Below, in pieces: positions 1 to 7,654 of a stretch of 64,000 nucleotides of DNA (its first letter is position 1; each line of letters opens with the position of its first letter). The position numbers were made by a program, and so were the translations under genes. The stretch comes from PFJX01 sp031426815 (GTDB lineage Bacteria; Pseudomonadota; Gammaproteobacteria; Burkholderiales; Thiobacillaceae): the NCBI GenBank assembly GCA_031426815.1, contig JASJPG010000034.1, positions 1 to 64,000 of the forward strand, written 5' to 3'. The notes beneath the pieces are model-generated. The model had not been told where the DNA came from. It was given only the letters and a program-made list of their open reading frames with translations, and made no database searches.

Positions 1-682
1 GCCTTGAACACCAGCGCCTCGAAGCCCGGCGCAATCGGCGTTTCAAGTTCGGCGCTGAGCATCTGCGCGCGCGCGAGCAATTCTTGTGGATCGGAGATAT
101 CCGCCGGCGTAATCCGGTTCATCACGTCGGCAGCGGCGTAGCCCAGCATACGTTCGGCGCCGACATTGAAGATCTGGATCACGCCCTTGGCGTCGGTGGC
201 GATGCTGGAGAAATTGGCGCTGTAGAAAATCGCGTTCTGCAACGCCCCGGCCTGGAGCAGCGCCTCTTCCGCCTGCTTGCGCGCGGTGTTGTCGGTGCCG
301 ATCAGCAAGTAGCCAATGATGGCGTTTTGCGCATCGCGCAGGGCAGTGACTGAGACGACCGCCGGAAAACGGCTGCCGTCTTTGCGGATGTAGGTCAGTT
401 CATAGATATCCTCGATGCAGCGCGATGCCTTGAACACCAGCGCCTCGAAGCCCGGCGCAATCGGCGTTTCAAGTTCAATGCTCAACGCCTTCGCGCGTGC
501 GATGACTTCTTGCGGATCGGAGATATCGGCCGGCGTGATCTTGTTCATCACGTCGGCAGCGGAGTAGCCCAGCATGCGTTCGGCGCCGACGTTGAAGATC
601 TGGATCACGCCCTTTGCGTCGGTGGCGATGCTGGAAAAATTGGCACTGTTGAAAATCGCGTTCTGCAACGCCCCGGTCTTCA
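1..682. repeat. tandem duplication of a 426-bp PAS-coding unit
   Basis: Positions 1-256 and 427-682 align at a constant offset of 426 bp (142 codons) with few mismatches, including many identical third codon positions. The two copies begin with the same GCCTTGAACACCAGCGCC stretch, at 1 and at 427. Similarity stops near 256/682, where the linker diverges. The match at DNA level shows a recent in-frame duplication, not merely two members of the PAS family. Confidence 0.85.
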
Positions 683-773
683 GCAGAGACTCCTGCCGCA
701 GCAGTTCGGTGAAGCCTTCCACGTTGCCAGCATCCGGCGCGGGCATGGCGGGATCGACGATTACTCTGGACAT
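1..773 (-). CDS. PAS-domain sensor protein, N-terminal part (runs off the window)
   Basis: The reading frame starts at the ATG complementary to 771-773 (MSRVIVDPAMPAPD) and is open to the window edge, so only about 257 N-terminal residues are visible. It holds one complete PAS domain (about residues 34-170, with FNVGAERMLGY and a PAC-like YIRKDGSRFPAVVSV stretch) and the start of a second that is almost the same in DNA and protein. PAS domains sense small ligands, redox state or light. The output domain (histidine kinase or GGDEF) lies outside the window. It begins 20 bp after the cardiolipin synthase-like gene on the same strand and may be co-transcribed with it. No signal peptide or membrane helix is seen, so it is probably cytoplasmic. 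Confidence 0.8.
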   Translation of the reverse strand, partial: MSRVIVDPAMPAPDAGNVEGFTELLRQESLLKTGALQNAIFNSANFSSIATDAKGVIQIFNVGAERMLGYSAADVMNKITPADISDPQEVIARAKALSIELETPIAPGFEALVFKASRCIEDIYELTYIRKDGSRFPAVVSVTALRDAQNAIIGYLLIGTDNTARKQAEEALLQAGALQNAIFYSANFSSIATDAKGVIQIFNVGAERMLGYAAADVMNRITPADISDPQELLARAQMLSAELETPIAPGFEALVFK

Positions 774-792
774 GACAAATCGCTGTAATAAC

Positions 793-2196
793 TCATAGCC
801 AGTACTCCCAGATCCGCGCAAAGAACTCTTTCAGGCGCGGCCCGAGCGGGCGCTGTTGCCACTGCGCCAGCGTGATCGCATCGGACGCCGCCAGGTCTTT
901 GACAAACATGGCCGCAACTTGTTTACCGAACGCCGACCCCAGCACTACGGCATTCAGCTCATGGTTGTGCAGGAAACTGCGCCAATCCAGATTGGTCGAG
1001 CCGACCGTGGCCCAGACGCCATCGATCAGCGCCGTCTTGGAATGCAGGACTACGCCGCGCCGCTCGAAAATTTTCACGCCGGCGCGCAACAGCCGCGCGT
1101 AATAGTTGCGCCCGGCGTGGAACACCAGCCAGGAGTCGGTCTGGCTGGGCAGGATCAGCTTCACATCGACGCCGCGCCGGGCGGCGGCTTCGAGCGCATC
1201 GAGCAGTTGCGGGTCGGGTGCGAAGTAGGCATTGGTCAGATAGACGCTGCTCTCGGCGCTGGAAATGGCCGAAAGCAGCGTGGCGTAGATCAGGCTGAAC
1301 GGTTCGTCGGGCGAACTGCCGATCGCGCGCACCACCTGGCTGCCAACATTCTTTTGCGGCGGGAAGTAGTTCTTCGCGGGCAGTGGCGCGCCCTTCTGGC
1401 TTTCCCAGGTAGCCAGGAACAACTTCTGGAACTCGGCGACCACCGGTCCCTGCAGTTGCAGATCGGTATCGCGCCAGGCCAGGACAGGGTCGGATTCATT
1501 ATTTGCTTTGCGGCGAGAACGGGACTTGAACGAACCGCTGGAGTAGACGCTACTGATATTGATGCCGCCGAGAAATGCCGTGCTGCCGTCGACGATCAGC
1601 AATTTGCGATGATCGCGCTGGTTCAACGTCCAGTCCTTGCGCGTCGCCATCGGGTTGATCGGATTGAATTCGAGTATCTGGATGCCGCTGTCGGCCAGTT
1701 CCTGGAAAAAGGCGTCCGGCGTGTCCAGGGTGCCAACGCTGTCGTGGATGAGATTGACCTGCACGCCTTGCTGTTGCTTGGCGATCAAAGTCTTCGCAAA
1801 ACGCCGGCCGACCTCATCGTCATCCAGGATGTAAGTTTCCAGATTGATGTGGTCCTGCGCCGCCAGGATGGCTGCATGCATCGCCCGGTAGGTGGCCGGG
1901 CCGTCCTGCAGCAAGCGGACATCGTTGCCGGTGGTGAGCGGACTGCCGACGATGGCCTCCTCCACCGCCAGATGGCGCTCGAAGATACCGGTGTCCTCAC
2001 CGCGCGCCGCCAGGCGCTTGAGGATTGCCTTGCTTTGCGCGACGGACAGCGGGCCGCGCGCGCCTTCCAGTTGCACCGGCGGGCCGGGGCGACGGGCCAG
2101 GTCGGGCACGATTCTCGGCAAGCTGCTACAGGCGGTCAGGCCCAACAGGCCCACCACCAGCAAGCAGCGTAAGCGCAGCAATTTAACGAACATCAA
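793..2196 (-). CDS. phospholipase D-like / cardiolipin synthase family lipoprotein
   Basis: The protein has 467 residues. It begins with a lipoprotein signal (hydrophobic stretch, then lipobox LTAC, Cys at about residue 23), so it is probably anchored in a membrane facing the periplasm. It has the two HKD motifs of the PLD superfamily: HRKLLIVDGSTAFLGG near residue 198 and HSKTALIDGVWATVGS near residue 385, each with H, K and D followed by a GG or GS. The family transfers phosphatidyl groups (cardiolipin synthesis) or hydrolyses phospholipids. A lipoprotein form is not the classical inner-membrane ClsA, which has two N-terminal helices; it resembles ClsC-type or periplasmic PLD proteins. It is the third gene of a minus-strand group with the collagen-like lipoprotein and DUF3309 gene. 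The exact substrate is inferred. Confidence 0.85.
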   Translation of the reverse strand: MMFVKLLRLRCLLVVGLLGLTACSSLPRIVPDLARRPGPPVQLEGARGPLSVAQSKAILKRLAARGEDTGIFERHLAVEEAIVGSPLTTGNDVRLLQDGPATYRAMHAAILAAQDHINLETYILDDDEVGRRFAKTLIAKQQQGVQVNLIHDSVGTLDTPDAFFQELADSGIQILEFNPINPMATRKDWTLNQRDHRKLLIVDGSTAFLGGINISSVYSSGSFKSRSRRKANNESDPVLAWRDTDLQLQGPVVAEFQKLFLATWESQKGAPLPAKNYFPPQKNVGSQVVRAIGSSPDEPFSLIYATLLSAISSAESSVYLTNAYFAPDPQLLDALEAAARRGVDVKLILPSQTDSWLVFHAGRNYYARLLRAGVKIFERRGVVLHSKTALIDGVWATVGSTNLDWRSFLHNHELNAVVLGSAFGKQVAAMFVKDLAASDAITLAQWQQRPLGPRLKEFFARIWEYWL

Positions 2197-2230
2197 GCCT
2201 CCCGAGACAGGCTGTACACGCGCCGCTCAG

Positions 2231-2389
2231 TCAGAGCCGCCCCAGCAACACCAGCACAAGGATGATCACCACGATCAAGCCCAGGCCGCCGCTGGGACCG
2301 TAGCCCCAGTTTCGGCTGTGCGGCCAACTCGGGATGGCGCCGACCAGCAGCAGGATCAGAACGATCAATAGTATGGTGCCTACGCTCAT
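2231..2389 (-). CDS. DUF3309-type small membrane protein
   Basis: A 52-residue protein, MSVGTILLIVLILLLVGAIP followed by SWPHSRNWGYGPSGGLGL and a second hydrophobic stretch ending LLGRL. Two short transmembrane helices joined by a W/H/G-rich loop with WPHSRNWGYGPSGG are the hallmark of the DUF3309 family, whose members are tiny predicted inner-membrane proteins of unknown function often next to stress genes. AGGAGA lies 5 bp before the ATG. It lies 28 bp after the collagen-like lipoprotein gene and 34 bp before the PLD gene, on the same strand, so the three probably form one transcript. Confidence 0.8.
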   Translation of the reverse strand: MSVGTILLIVLILLLVGAIPSWPHSRNWGYGPSGGLGLIVVIILVLVLLGRL

Positions 2390-2417
2390 GGTGTTCTCCT
2401 CGAAATAGTGTGTGGAT

Positions 2418-2705
2418 TCAGTTCGCCGGTGCCGGTGGCGTCACGATGACCGTGGTCGTCTCACCTGGTTTGCCGGTGGCACCCTGGGTGCCTTGATCAC
2501 CCTGAGCCCCCTGATAGCCGGTAGCGCCTTGCATGCCCTCATTGCCCTGATAGCCGGTGGCGCCCTGGACACCGGGTTCACCCTGCGGACCAGCCGGACC
2601 GGGCACCGCGACGGGTGCGGGCGGCACGTTGACCACCGTGGGTTTGTCACAGGCGGCCAGACTCAGAATGGCGAGAAGCGCCGAAATATGCATGGAACGG
2701 TTCAT
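2418..2705 (-). CDS. small lipoprotein with collagen-like Gly-X-Y repeats
   Basis: A 95-residue protein. Residues 1-19 form a lipoprotein signal peptide with lipobox SLAAC, Cys19 being the expected lipidated residue. After a Pro/Val-rich spacer come about 15 consecutive Gly-X-Y triplets (GPAGPQGEPGVQG..., rich in Gln, Thr and Ala at X/Y) and a short Thr/Pro tail. Bacterial collagen-like proteins form triple helices and usually sit on the cell surface; here that role is inferred. Inner repeats GATGYQG occur twice, so unequal recombination could change repeat number. It is first in the group with DUF3309 and the PLD-like gene, and a copy of the recurring GTNCG motif lies about 140 bp upstream. 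Confidence 0.8.
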   Translation of the reverse strand: MNRSMHISALLAILSLAACDKPTVVNVPPAPVAVPGPAGPQGEPGVQGATGYQGNEGMQGATGYQGAQGDQGTQGATGKPGETTTVIVTPPAPAN

Positions 2706-2846
2706 GGTGAATTCCTCAAAGATAGGTGAATCGGAGTTCGTCGAGACAGCTCGAAAACCGGATCGGCCTGAATAGGCGCGATTGACACGGGTTTTCGCGG
2801 GTTGACGTCTTCAACGTAATGGCAGCGTAGCGGTATGCCAGGCGCA

Positions 2847-2868
2847 GTTCCGTACGCTGGCGAACACA
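2847..2868 (-). promoter_or_regulatory. recurring inverted-repeat motif, copy 1
   Basis: Read on the minus strand it contains GTTCGCCAGCGTACGGAA, matching the GTNCG-N4-CGNAC core found upstream of several genes in this window. It lies about 140 bp upstream of the collagen-like lipoprotein gene, which is read in the same direction. The function is inferred from recurrence only. Confidence 0.4.
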
Positions 2869-2914
2869 CCGGTTATGTAAGTGCCATGCGCACAGTTGAA
2901 CGCTTCGTGGCTTT

Positions 2915-3067
2915 GTAGGATGGGCCAAGCGTAGCGGGCCCATCGAATGCCACCGGTGATGGGCGCGCTTCGCTTCGCCCATCCTACGAAGTTGTTTCAT
3001 GGCTCCGCCACGGCGCGCCCATCGATTGCCGCCGGTTGATGGGCGCGCTGCGCTTCGCCCATCCTAC
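2915..3067. repeat. two adjacent GTAGGATGGGC / GCCCATCCTAC palindromic repeats
   Basis: The first copy (2915-2987) starts GTAGGATGGGC and ends GCCCATCCTAC, its inverse, with inner CGCATTCG-like arms. The second (about 3013-3067) has lost its left end but repeats the inner part and the GCGCTTCGCCCATCCTAC end almost exactly. A short relative lies at 4045-4076. Such GTAG-headed palindromes are typical of repetitive extragenic palindromes moved by RAYT transposases. The rest of the 2706-3206 gap holds two copies of the GTNCG motif and no convincing gene. Confidence 0.75.
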
Positions 3068-3084
3068 GAACTGCATTTCGCAGC

Positions 3085-3106
3085 TATGTACGTGCCCGCA
3101 CAGACC
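3085..3106 (+). promoter_or_regulatory. recurring inverted-repeat motif, copy 2
   Basis: TATGTACGTGCCCGCACAGA followed by CC. Compared with the best copy (19031-19052), 15 of 22 positions agree, including the TATGT head and the ACNGACC tail. It ends 100 bp before the ATG of the crystallin/glycine-zipper gene. Confidence 0.4.
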
Positions 3107-3206
3107 AAAGCGAGTCGCTACGCCATCGTGGCCTCCCGATTGCATCCGGCATCGGAATGTCTGGGTACGCAAGCGCTCCAGACGCAACCCCTCACAGGAG
3201 TCATCC

Positions 3207-4019
3207 ATGAACGCAATATTGCGCAACGCACTGGTCGTGGCCGGCGTGGCTATTGCCACGCAAGCTGCCGCGGAGATCACCTTTTACGAACACGAAGGCT
3301 ACGAAGGACGTTCCTTCAGCACCGAAGAACAGATCAACAACCTCAGGCGCATCGGCCTGAACAACCGTGCCTCATCGGTCGTGGTCGAACGCGACTGGTG
3401 GGAGGTTTGCGAAGACAACCAGTTCGAGGGCCGTTGCGTCGTCTTGCGTCCGGGCAGATATGCGTCCTTGCGCGCAATGGGCATGAACGACAGCGTTTCA
3501 TCGGTGCGGCCGGCCAGTCGCAACGCGCGCAGCGACGCCAATCCGTATTTGAGCGGGCCGGTCGTGGCGCCGCACGACTTCCGCCGTCGCTACTTCGAGC
3601 GGACCTTCGAGGCGAACGTCACTTCGGTGCACGCCGTGGTCGGGCCGCCAGAGCAGCGCTGCTGGGTGGAGCGCGAACAAGTCGTGCAAGAGCGCAGCAA
3701 CGGTGTGCCCGGTGCAATTTTCGGCGCGCTGCTCGGCGGCATTCTCGGCCACCAGTTCGGTGGCGGTAGCGGTCAGGACCTGGCCACGGCCGGGGGCGCT
3801 GTCGCGGGCGCCGCAATCGGGGTCCAGGTCGCGCGCAAAGCCGACGACAGGCAGGAAACGAGTCGTGATGTGCAGCACTGCGCCGACGTTACCCGGCATG
3901 CCCGCCCGGAATATTGGGATGTCACCTACAACTTCCGCGGCCAGATGCATCGCATTCAGGTCACCACGCCGCCCGGCCCCACGGTGACCGTCAACGAGCG
4001 TGGCGAGCCCAGGGAATAA
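3207..4019 (+). CDS. exported beta/gamma-crystallin-like protein with a glycine-zipper domain
   Basis: A 270-residue protein. The start at 3207 follows CAGGAG and gives a clean signal peptide (cleavage near AAA-EI, residue 22); the open frame extends further upstream but without a signal or ribosome site. Residues 23-105 look like a beta/gamma-crystallin double Greek key (ITFYEHEGYEGRSF, then WEVCEDNQFEGRCVVL and a MNDSVSSVRP end), a fold that often binds calcium and stabilises proteins. Residues about 165-205 are a glycine-zipper 2TM segment (AIFGALLGGILGHQFGGGSG, then GGAVAGAAIGVQVA) like the 17-kDa antigen family of outer-membrane lipoproteins. No lipobox Cys is seen. The role in envelope stress is inferred from domains and from the recurring motif upstream. 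Confidence 0.75.
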   Translation: MNAILRNALVVAGVAIATQAAAEITFYEHEGYEGRSFSTEEQINNLRRIGLNNRASSVVVERDWWEVCEDNQFEGRCVVLRPGRYASLRAMGMNDSVSSVRPASRNARSDANPYLSGPVVAPHDFRRRYFERTFEANVTSVHAVVGPPEQRCWVEREQVVQERSNGVPGAIFGALLGGILGHQFGGGSGQDLATAGGAVAGAAIGVQVARKADDRQETSRDVQHCADVTRHARPEYWDVTYNFRGQMHRIQVTTPPGPTVTVNERGEPRE

Positions 4020-4044
4020 CGGCCGGAAGTCCGCGGAAGCCGCC

Positions 4045-4076
4045 GTGGATGGGCATAGCGCAACGTGCCCATCTAC
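4045..4076. repeat. short GTGGATGGGC palindromic repeat
   Basis: GTGGATGGGC, a short loop, then GTGCCCATCTAC. It is a minimal relative of the GTAGGATGGGC repeat at 2915-3067 and sits just after the stop of the crystallin-like gene, where it could also act as a transcript-end hairpin. Confidence 0.6.
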
Positions 4077-4124
4077 GGACCGTAGCGTCCCGTCGCCCTG
4101 CGGCAATCAACCAAGAGAAACATC

Positions 4125-4409
4125 ATGCATGCAATAGATCCGCGGTCATCGCCGACCCGGACGTGTCCAGCGGAATTGCGCGGGCTGGCCGTGGTGGCGC
4201 TGTCGGATGGCACCCGCAACTATGGCCTGTACCGAGTGAAACAGGTCGAAACACGATCCATGCTGCTGAGTCATGGGGCGATTTCCTTCCCTGTCGGCAC
4301 GCACCTGGATATCGAGGATTTCAAGTATGAAGAACCCAATCACCCTCCCTTCAATCAACGCGCCACAGTTGTCGAGAATGGCCACGATGGCATCCGCCTG
4401 GTCTGGTAA
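4125..4409 (+). CDS. small protein, possibly PilZ-like
   Basis: A 94-residue protein with no signal peptide. The pattern SDGTRNYGLYRVKQVETRSM, then FPVGTHLDIEDF and a C-terminal ATVVENGHDGIRLVW, recalls the beta-barrel part of PilZ domains, but the N-terminal RxxxR and the (D/N)xSxxG c-di-GMP-binding motifs are not clear, so binding cannot be claimed. It is followed after 10 bp by another small gene on the same strand. The neighbourhood is rich in c-di-GMP enzymes, which makes a PilZ-like role attractive but unproved. Confidence 0.5.
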   Translation: MHAIDPRSSPTRTCPAELRGLAVVALSDGTRNYGLYRVKQVETRSMLLSHGAISFPVGTHLDIEDFKYEEPNHPPFNQRATVVENGHDGIRLVW

Positions 4410-4419
4410 TCCCGAAACC

Positions 4420-4866
4420 ATGGGACGATGCGGCCAGACCGTCCTGCGGGTTCCCGTGAAATCGAGCAATGCCAAGCATGGCATCTTGCTGGCGCTGGAT
4501 GGATTTTGCCTGGAACGACCGGCGTTGCCGCACGCACTCCAACTGTGCCGGAGCAACGGCAATCGCCTCGACATCCTGCTGCTCAATGCGCCGAAGCCGG
4601 CGACGTTGATGCTCGGGAAACTCCTGCAGCAACTCGAAAAAGAAGGCATCGACTATCGCCTGAGCTGCGGCGAAGGCGCATTGGCGGATGAACTCCCGCT
4701 TTACCTGCATCGCTTCAAATACATTTCATTCGTTCTGCTCAACTGTCTCGACAAATGGGACACCAGGCTGCATGCGACGCTGAATGCGTTGAGCCTGGAC
4801 GGCTACAAGGTGCTGACGCGGCTTGCTCACGACGACACAGAGCCGCTGTCCACACTCCTGGCCTAG
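4420..4866 (+). CDS. hypothetical protein, UspA-like fold possible
   Basis: A protein of 148 residues from ATG 4420, chosen because it begins just after the preceding stop (4409); upstream in-frame starts would overlap that gene. The sequence HGILLALDGF, then RLDILLLNAP and a KYISFVLLNCLDKW strand alternates beta strands and helices as in universal stress protein or nucleotide-binding folds, but the ATP-binding GxxGxxxxG motif is absent. No ribosome site is obvious, so coupling to the upstream gene is likely. I do not recognise a specific family. Confidence 0.5.
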   Translation: MGRCGQTVLRVPVKSSNAKHGILLALDGFCLERPALPHALQLCRSNGNRLDILLLNAPKPATLMLGKLLQQLEKEGIDYRLSCGEGALADELPLYLHRFKYISFVLLNCLDKWDTRLHATLNALSLDGYKVLTRLAHDDTEPLSTLLA

Positions 4867-4907
4867 TGTGGTGTTGCACGCTGTCTGGAACTGATGGAAA
4901 CAGCTGC

Positions 4908-5041
4908 GTAGGGCGGGATCTCCGCAAGGGGGAGGCCGGATTCGTAAGCGCTGAAGCGCAACGACTCCGCTCAAGCGCAGCGCCTTCCGCCGAATGCATG
5001 CCGTCATACGGCGGATAACGCCTGCGGCTCATCCGCCCTAC
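4908..5041. repeat. GTAGGGCGG palindromic repeat, long form
   Basis: Starts GTAGGGCGGGATC and ends CATCCGCCCTAC, with inner CAGCGCCTTCCGCCGAATGC and TACGGCGGATAA arms. It fills the gap between the convergent genes ending at 4866 and 5072, and the paired palindromes could form a bidirectional transcript-end structure. Same family as the copies at 8691, 15778, 24339, 29564, 30107, 30714 and 55051. Confidence 0.8.
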
Positions 5042-5071
5042 ATGCGGCTCCCACTCTTGCGTGCTAAATCC

Positions 5072-6118
5072 TCACATTGACTCAATCGAAGTTGCCACGG
5101 CCCAGACCGAAAATTCCGCCAAGCGCTTTTGCCCGACGCCGGTCGCCCCCTTCCCCAGATACAAGGCCCAGGCCCAATCGGGTTCGAACAGGCTGCTGGT
5201 GGACGACCAGTAAATGTCCTGCACATCAACGAATGGATGCCCGGATGGCAAGGCCGGGCTGTGCGTGGCGCAATCCACCAGCACTTCCAGTTCGTTGATT
5301 GTGGGCAACCGCCAGTCGTTTTCCGCATTTTTCTGGTTCAACTCGGCCACCGCAGCCAATGCCGCCGGCCAGACCACCGGCTGCGCGGTGAGGTTTGCGC
5401 TGCGCCGCCAGAGCAGGCCGGTGAGGCGGTCCAGCACGCCGGCGGGTAGCAATTCAAAGCGGGGTTCTGGCCATGCGGCGCCGTAACGAAATTCGCCGTC
5501 CTGGCCGGAACCGGCGCAAGCAATGACGCTGCCGGCCGCGTCGTAGCACAAACCTTGGCCGGTGCGCGGCAGCACGTTTAGACCCGCGCCGCGTACCGGC
5601 CAGAGCATGAAGGATTGATCCTTGCCGCCGTAAAACATGCGCGCGCCATCGAGCGCCACATACCAGGCATGCGCAGGGCCGATGGCTGCCGTCGTCGCGG
5701 TCCAGTACCAGCCATTGAATACATCAATGAACGGATGTCGCTCGGGCAAGGCCGGCAATCGGGTTTGCAGACTGAGCAAACTGCGCAACTCGCGGCGATT
5801 CGGCATACGCCAATCGCTCTGGTCGAAACGCTGCTCGCGGTTCATGGTCGCGACGAAATCCAGCGCCTCCTGCCAGGTGAGGGGAAATTCCGCGAGATTG
5901 GCATTGCGGCACCAGATCAGGCCGGTCAGCCGATCCAGAACCGCGTTGTCGCCATGCGCATCGTCTTTGCAAACCTCGAAGCGCGGTTTCGGCCAGGCGA
6001 CGCCAACGCCGAACGACGCGTCCTGACCCGAACCTGCGCACGCAATCTCGCGCCCATCTTCGGCATGGCAGGTGCGTTGACCGCTATCCAGATAATGGCA
6101 AGAGGTCTGGCTGATCAT
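5072..6118 (-). CDS. protein with two DUF1566 (Lcl C-terminal-like) domains
   Basis: About 348 residues from ATG 6118; an upstream GTG at 6139 is possible but has no better ribosome site. The protein is built from two similar halves. Each has a cysteine pair with CAGSGQD, then W(P)KPRFE or WPEPRFE, LDRLTGL(I/L)W, a W..AL segment, DWR(M/L)P...EL, HPF(I/F)DV and a W(T/S)(A/S)T motif. These are features of DUF1566, found in surface or secreted proteins, including the C-terminus of Legionella collagen-like adhesin Lcl. No signal peptide is visible, so location is uncertain. It follows the CheB-like and hydrolase genes on the same strand. Function unknown. Confidence 0.75.
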   Translation of the reverse strand: MISQTSCHYLDSGQRTCHAEDGREIACAGSGQDASFGVGVAWPKPRFEVCKDDAHGDNAVLDRLTGLIWCRNANLAEFPLTWQEALDFVATMNREQRFDQSDWRMPNRRELRSLLSLQTRLPALPERHPFIDVFNGWYWTATTAAIGPAHAWYVALDGARMFYGGKDQSFMLWPVRGAGLNVLPRTGQGLCYDAAGSVIACAGSGQDGEFRYGAAWPEPRFELLPAGVLDRLTGLLWRRSANLTAQPVVWPAALAAVAELNQKNAENDWRLPTINELEVLVDCATHSPALPSGHPFVDVQDIYWSSTSSLFEPDWAWALYLGKGATGVGQKRLAEFSVWAVATSIESM

Positions 6119-6157
6119 TGGCGAATCCCGGGGTTGCACCGGCGACGCGTCGCTTGC

Positions 6158-6727
6158 CTACACTTCAGCACGCGCAATTCGCACAATTTCGAACGCGATT
6201 TCTTCCGGCGACAGGACAAAATCAATGCAACCCGTGTCAATTGCGCTCTCCGGCATGTCTGGCTGGGTCGCCGTGGCAAGCTTCTGCGCGATGGTAATGC
6301 CGCCGACTTCCTGTATCCCGCACAGCGCTGCGGACCCGTCGCCGTCATAACCGGAAACGATGACGGCAATCAGCTTGCCCTCCCAGTAGCGGGTCAGCGA
6401 ACGCAAGAAAACCGTGATGACATCGGGCCAACCGCGCGGCTTGGATATCGGTTCAAGGTGGAACTCTCGCTCATCGACGTGCAAGTCCCGATTGGCCGGA
6501 ATGATGAATACGCGATTCGGCTCGATCAGCAGGTTCTCGGTGATCAGATCGACCGGCATCGAGGTGAAGCGCGGGAGAACCTGATGCAGTTGAGTCGGCA
6601 TTAGCGTGATGTGATTGACGATGACGATCGCCACCCCCATATCAGCCGGGAGATTTTTCAATAATCGGATATAGGCGTCGAGGCCGCCCGCCGAGCCACC
6701 GACACAGACAATCGGGAAGTTTTTCAC
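6158..6727 (-). CDS. stand-alone CheB-type methylesterase domain protein
   Basis: A 189-residue protein that is only the CheB C-terminal catalytic domain, without the receiver domain. It shows the Ser of GGSAGG (Ser12), the His of NHITLMP (His39) and an Asp in YDGDG (about Asp130), matching the Ser-His-Asp triad that removes methyl or amide groups from chemoreceptor glutamates. No cheR, cheA or receptor gene is near. Solo CheB domains of this kind often occur with PAS-type or stress signalling genes rather than chemotaxis operons. It lies between the hydrolase gene (45 bp) and the DUF1566 gene (39 bp), all on the minus strand. Confidence 0.85.
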   Translation of the reverse strand: MKNFPIVCVGGSAGGLDAYIRLLKNLPADMGVAIVIVNHITLMPTQLHQVLPRFTSMPVDLITENLLIEPNRVFIIPANRDLHVDEREFHLEPISKPRGWPDVITVFLRSLTRYWEGKLIAVIVSGYDGDGSAALCGIQEVGGITIAQKLATATQPDMPESAIDTGCIDFVLSPEEIAFEIVRIARAEV

Positions 6728-6772
6728 TGGGAACCCTCCGCTTATATCGAGCGCATCACACCCCGGTCGGCC

Positions 6773-7597
6773 TCATGCCTTGAGGAAATCCAGCAGATCG
6801 GCATTGAGCTGGTCCTTGTGGGTATCCGCCAGACCGTGCGGCGCGCCCGGGTAAATTTTCAATGTCGAATTTTTGATCAGTTTCTCTGAGCGGAGCGCCG
6901 CCGCGCCGATCGGCACGATCTGGTCGTCGTCGCCATGAATGATCAGCGTCGGCACATCGAACCTCAGGAGGTCTTCGGTGAAATCCGTCTCGGAGAACGC
7001 TTTGATGCAGTCGAAGGTGTTCTTGTGGCCGGCCTGCATGCCCTGCAACCAGAACGAATCGAGCATGCCTTGCGAAACTTTGGCGCCAGGCCGGTTGGCG
7101 CCAAAGAACGGGCCGGCGGCAATGTCTTGGTAGAGCTGCGAGCGGTCGGCAATGGCGCCCTGACGAATCGCATCGAACGTCTCCATCGGCAAGCCGTCTG
7201 GATTGGCCTCGGTTTTCAGCATCAACGGCGGCACGGCGGCGATCAGCACGGCCTTGTCCAGCCTTAGCGTGCCGTGACGGCCGATATAGCGGGCCACTTC
7301 GCCACCGCCGGCGGAGAAACCGATCAGGACGGCGTCCTTCAGGGCGAGTGTTTCGATCAGTTCCGCGAGGTCGTCGGAATAGGTGTCCATGTCGTTGCCG
7401 CTCCAGGGCTGGCTCGACCGGCCATGGCCACGCCGGTCGTGGGCAATGCAGCGATAGCCGTTGCTGGCCAGGAACAGCATCTGCGCCTCCCAGCTATCGG
7501 AATTGAGTGGCCAGCCGTGGCTGAACACCACAGGCTGTCCTGCGCCCCAGTCCTTGTAATAGATCTGCGTACCGTCTTGCGTCGTGATTGCGCTCAT
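6773..7597 (-). CDS. alpha/beta hydrolase, non-heme chloroperoxidase / arylesterase type
   Basis: A 274-residue protein. The start at 7597 is set by AAGGAGG just upstream; the frame is open further but adds a sequence unlike the family. It has the oxyanion HGWP motif near residue 28, the nucleophile Ser95 in GFSAGG, and the catalytic His in GAPHGLADTH near the C-terminus. Members hydrolyse esters and, in vitro, halogenate via peracids; the natural substrate is unknown. It heads the minus-strand group with the CheB-like and DUF1566 genes. Two copies of the GTNCG motif lie upstream, about 57 and 86 bp from the start. Confidence 0.85.
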   Translation of the reverse strand: MSAITTQDGTQIYYKDWGAGQPVVFSHGWPLNSDSWEAQMLFLASNGYRCIAHDRRGHGRSSQPWSGNDMDTYSDDLAELIETLALKDAVLIGFSAGGGEVARYIGRHGTLRLDKAVLIAAVPPLMLKTEANPDGLPMETFDAIRQGAIADRSQLYQDIAAGPFFGANRPGAKVSQGMLDSFWLQGMQAGHKNTFDCIKAFSETDFTEDLLRFDVPTLIIHGDDDQIVPIGAAALRSEKLIKNSTLKIYPGAPHGLADTHKDQLNADLLDFLKA

Positions 7598-7654
7598 GAC
7601 TTGCCTCCTTGTTGTTTGGCAGATGAGCAGGGTGCGGTTTGTTGCAATCCATCG

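Noticed and set aside
856..2172. Open frame of 438 codons on the plus strand
   Set aside because: It is antisense to the phospholipase D-like gene, which has clear HKD motifs and a signal peptide. Composition is typical of a GC-rich shadow frame.
2915..3067. Possible CRISPR-like array
   Set aside because: Only two palindromic units of unequal length and no spacers; no cas genes anywhere in the window.
3036..3206. Upstream extension of the crystallin/glycine-zipper gene
   Set aside because: It crosses a palindromic repeat and a motif copy, lacks a ribosome site, and would hide the signal peptide.
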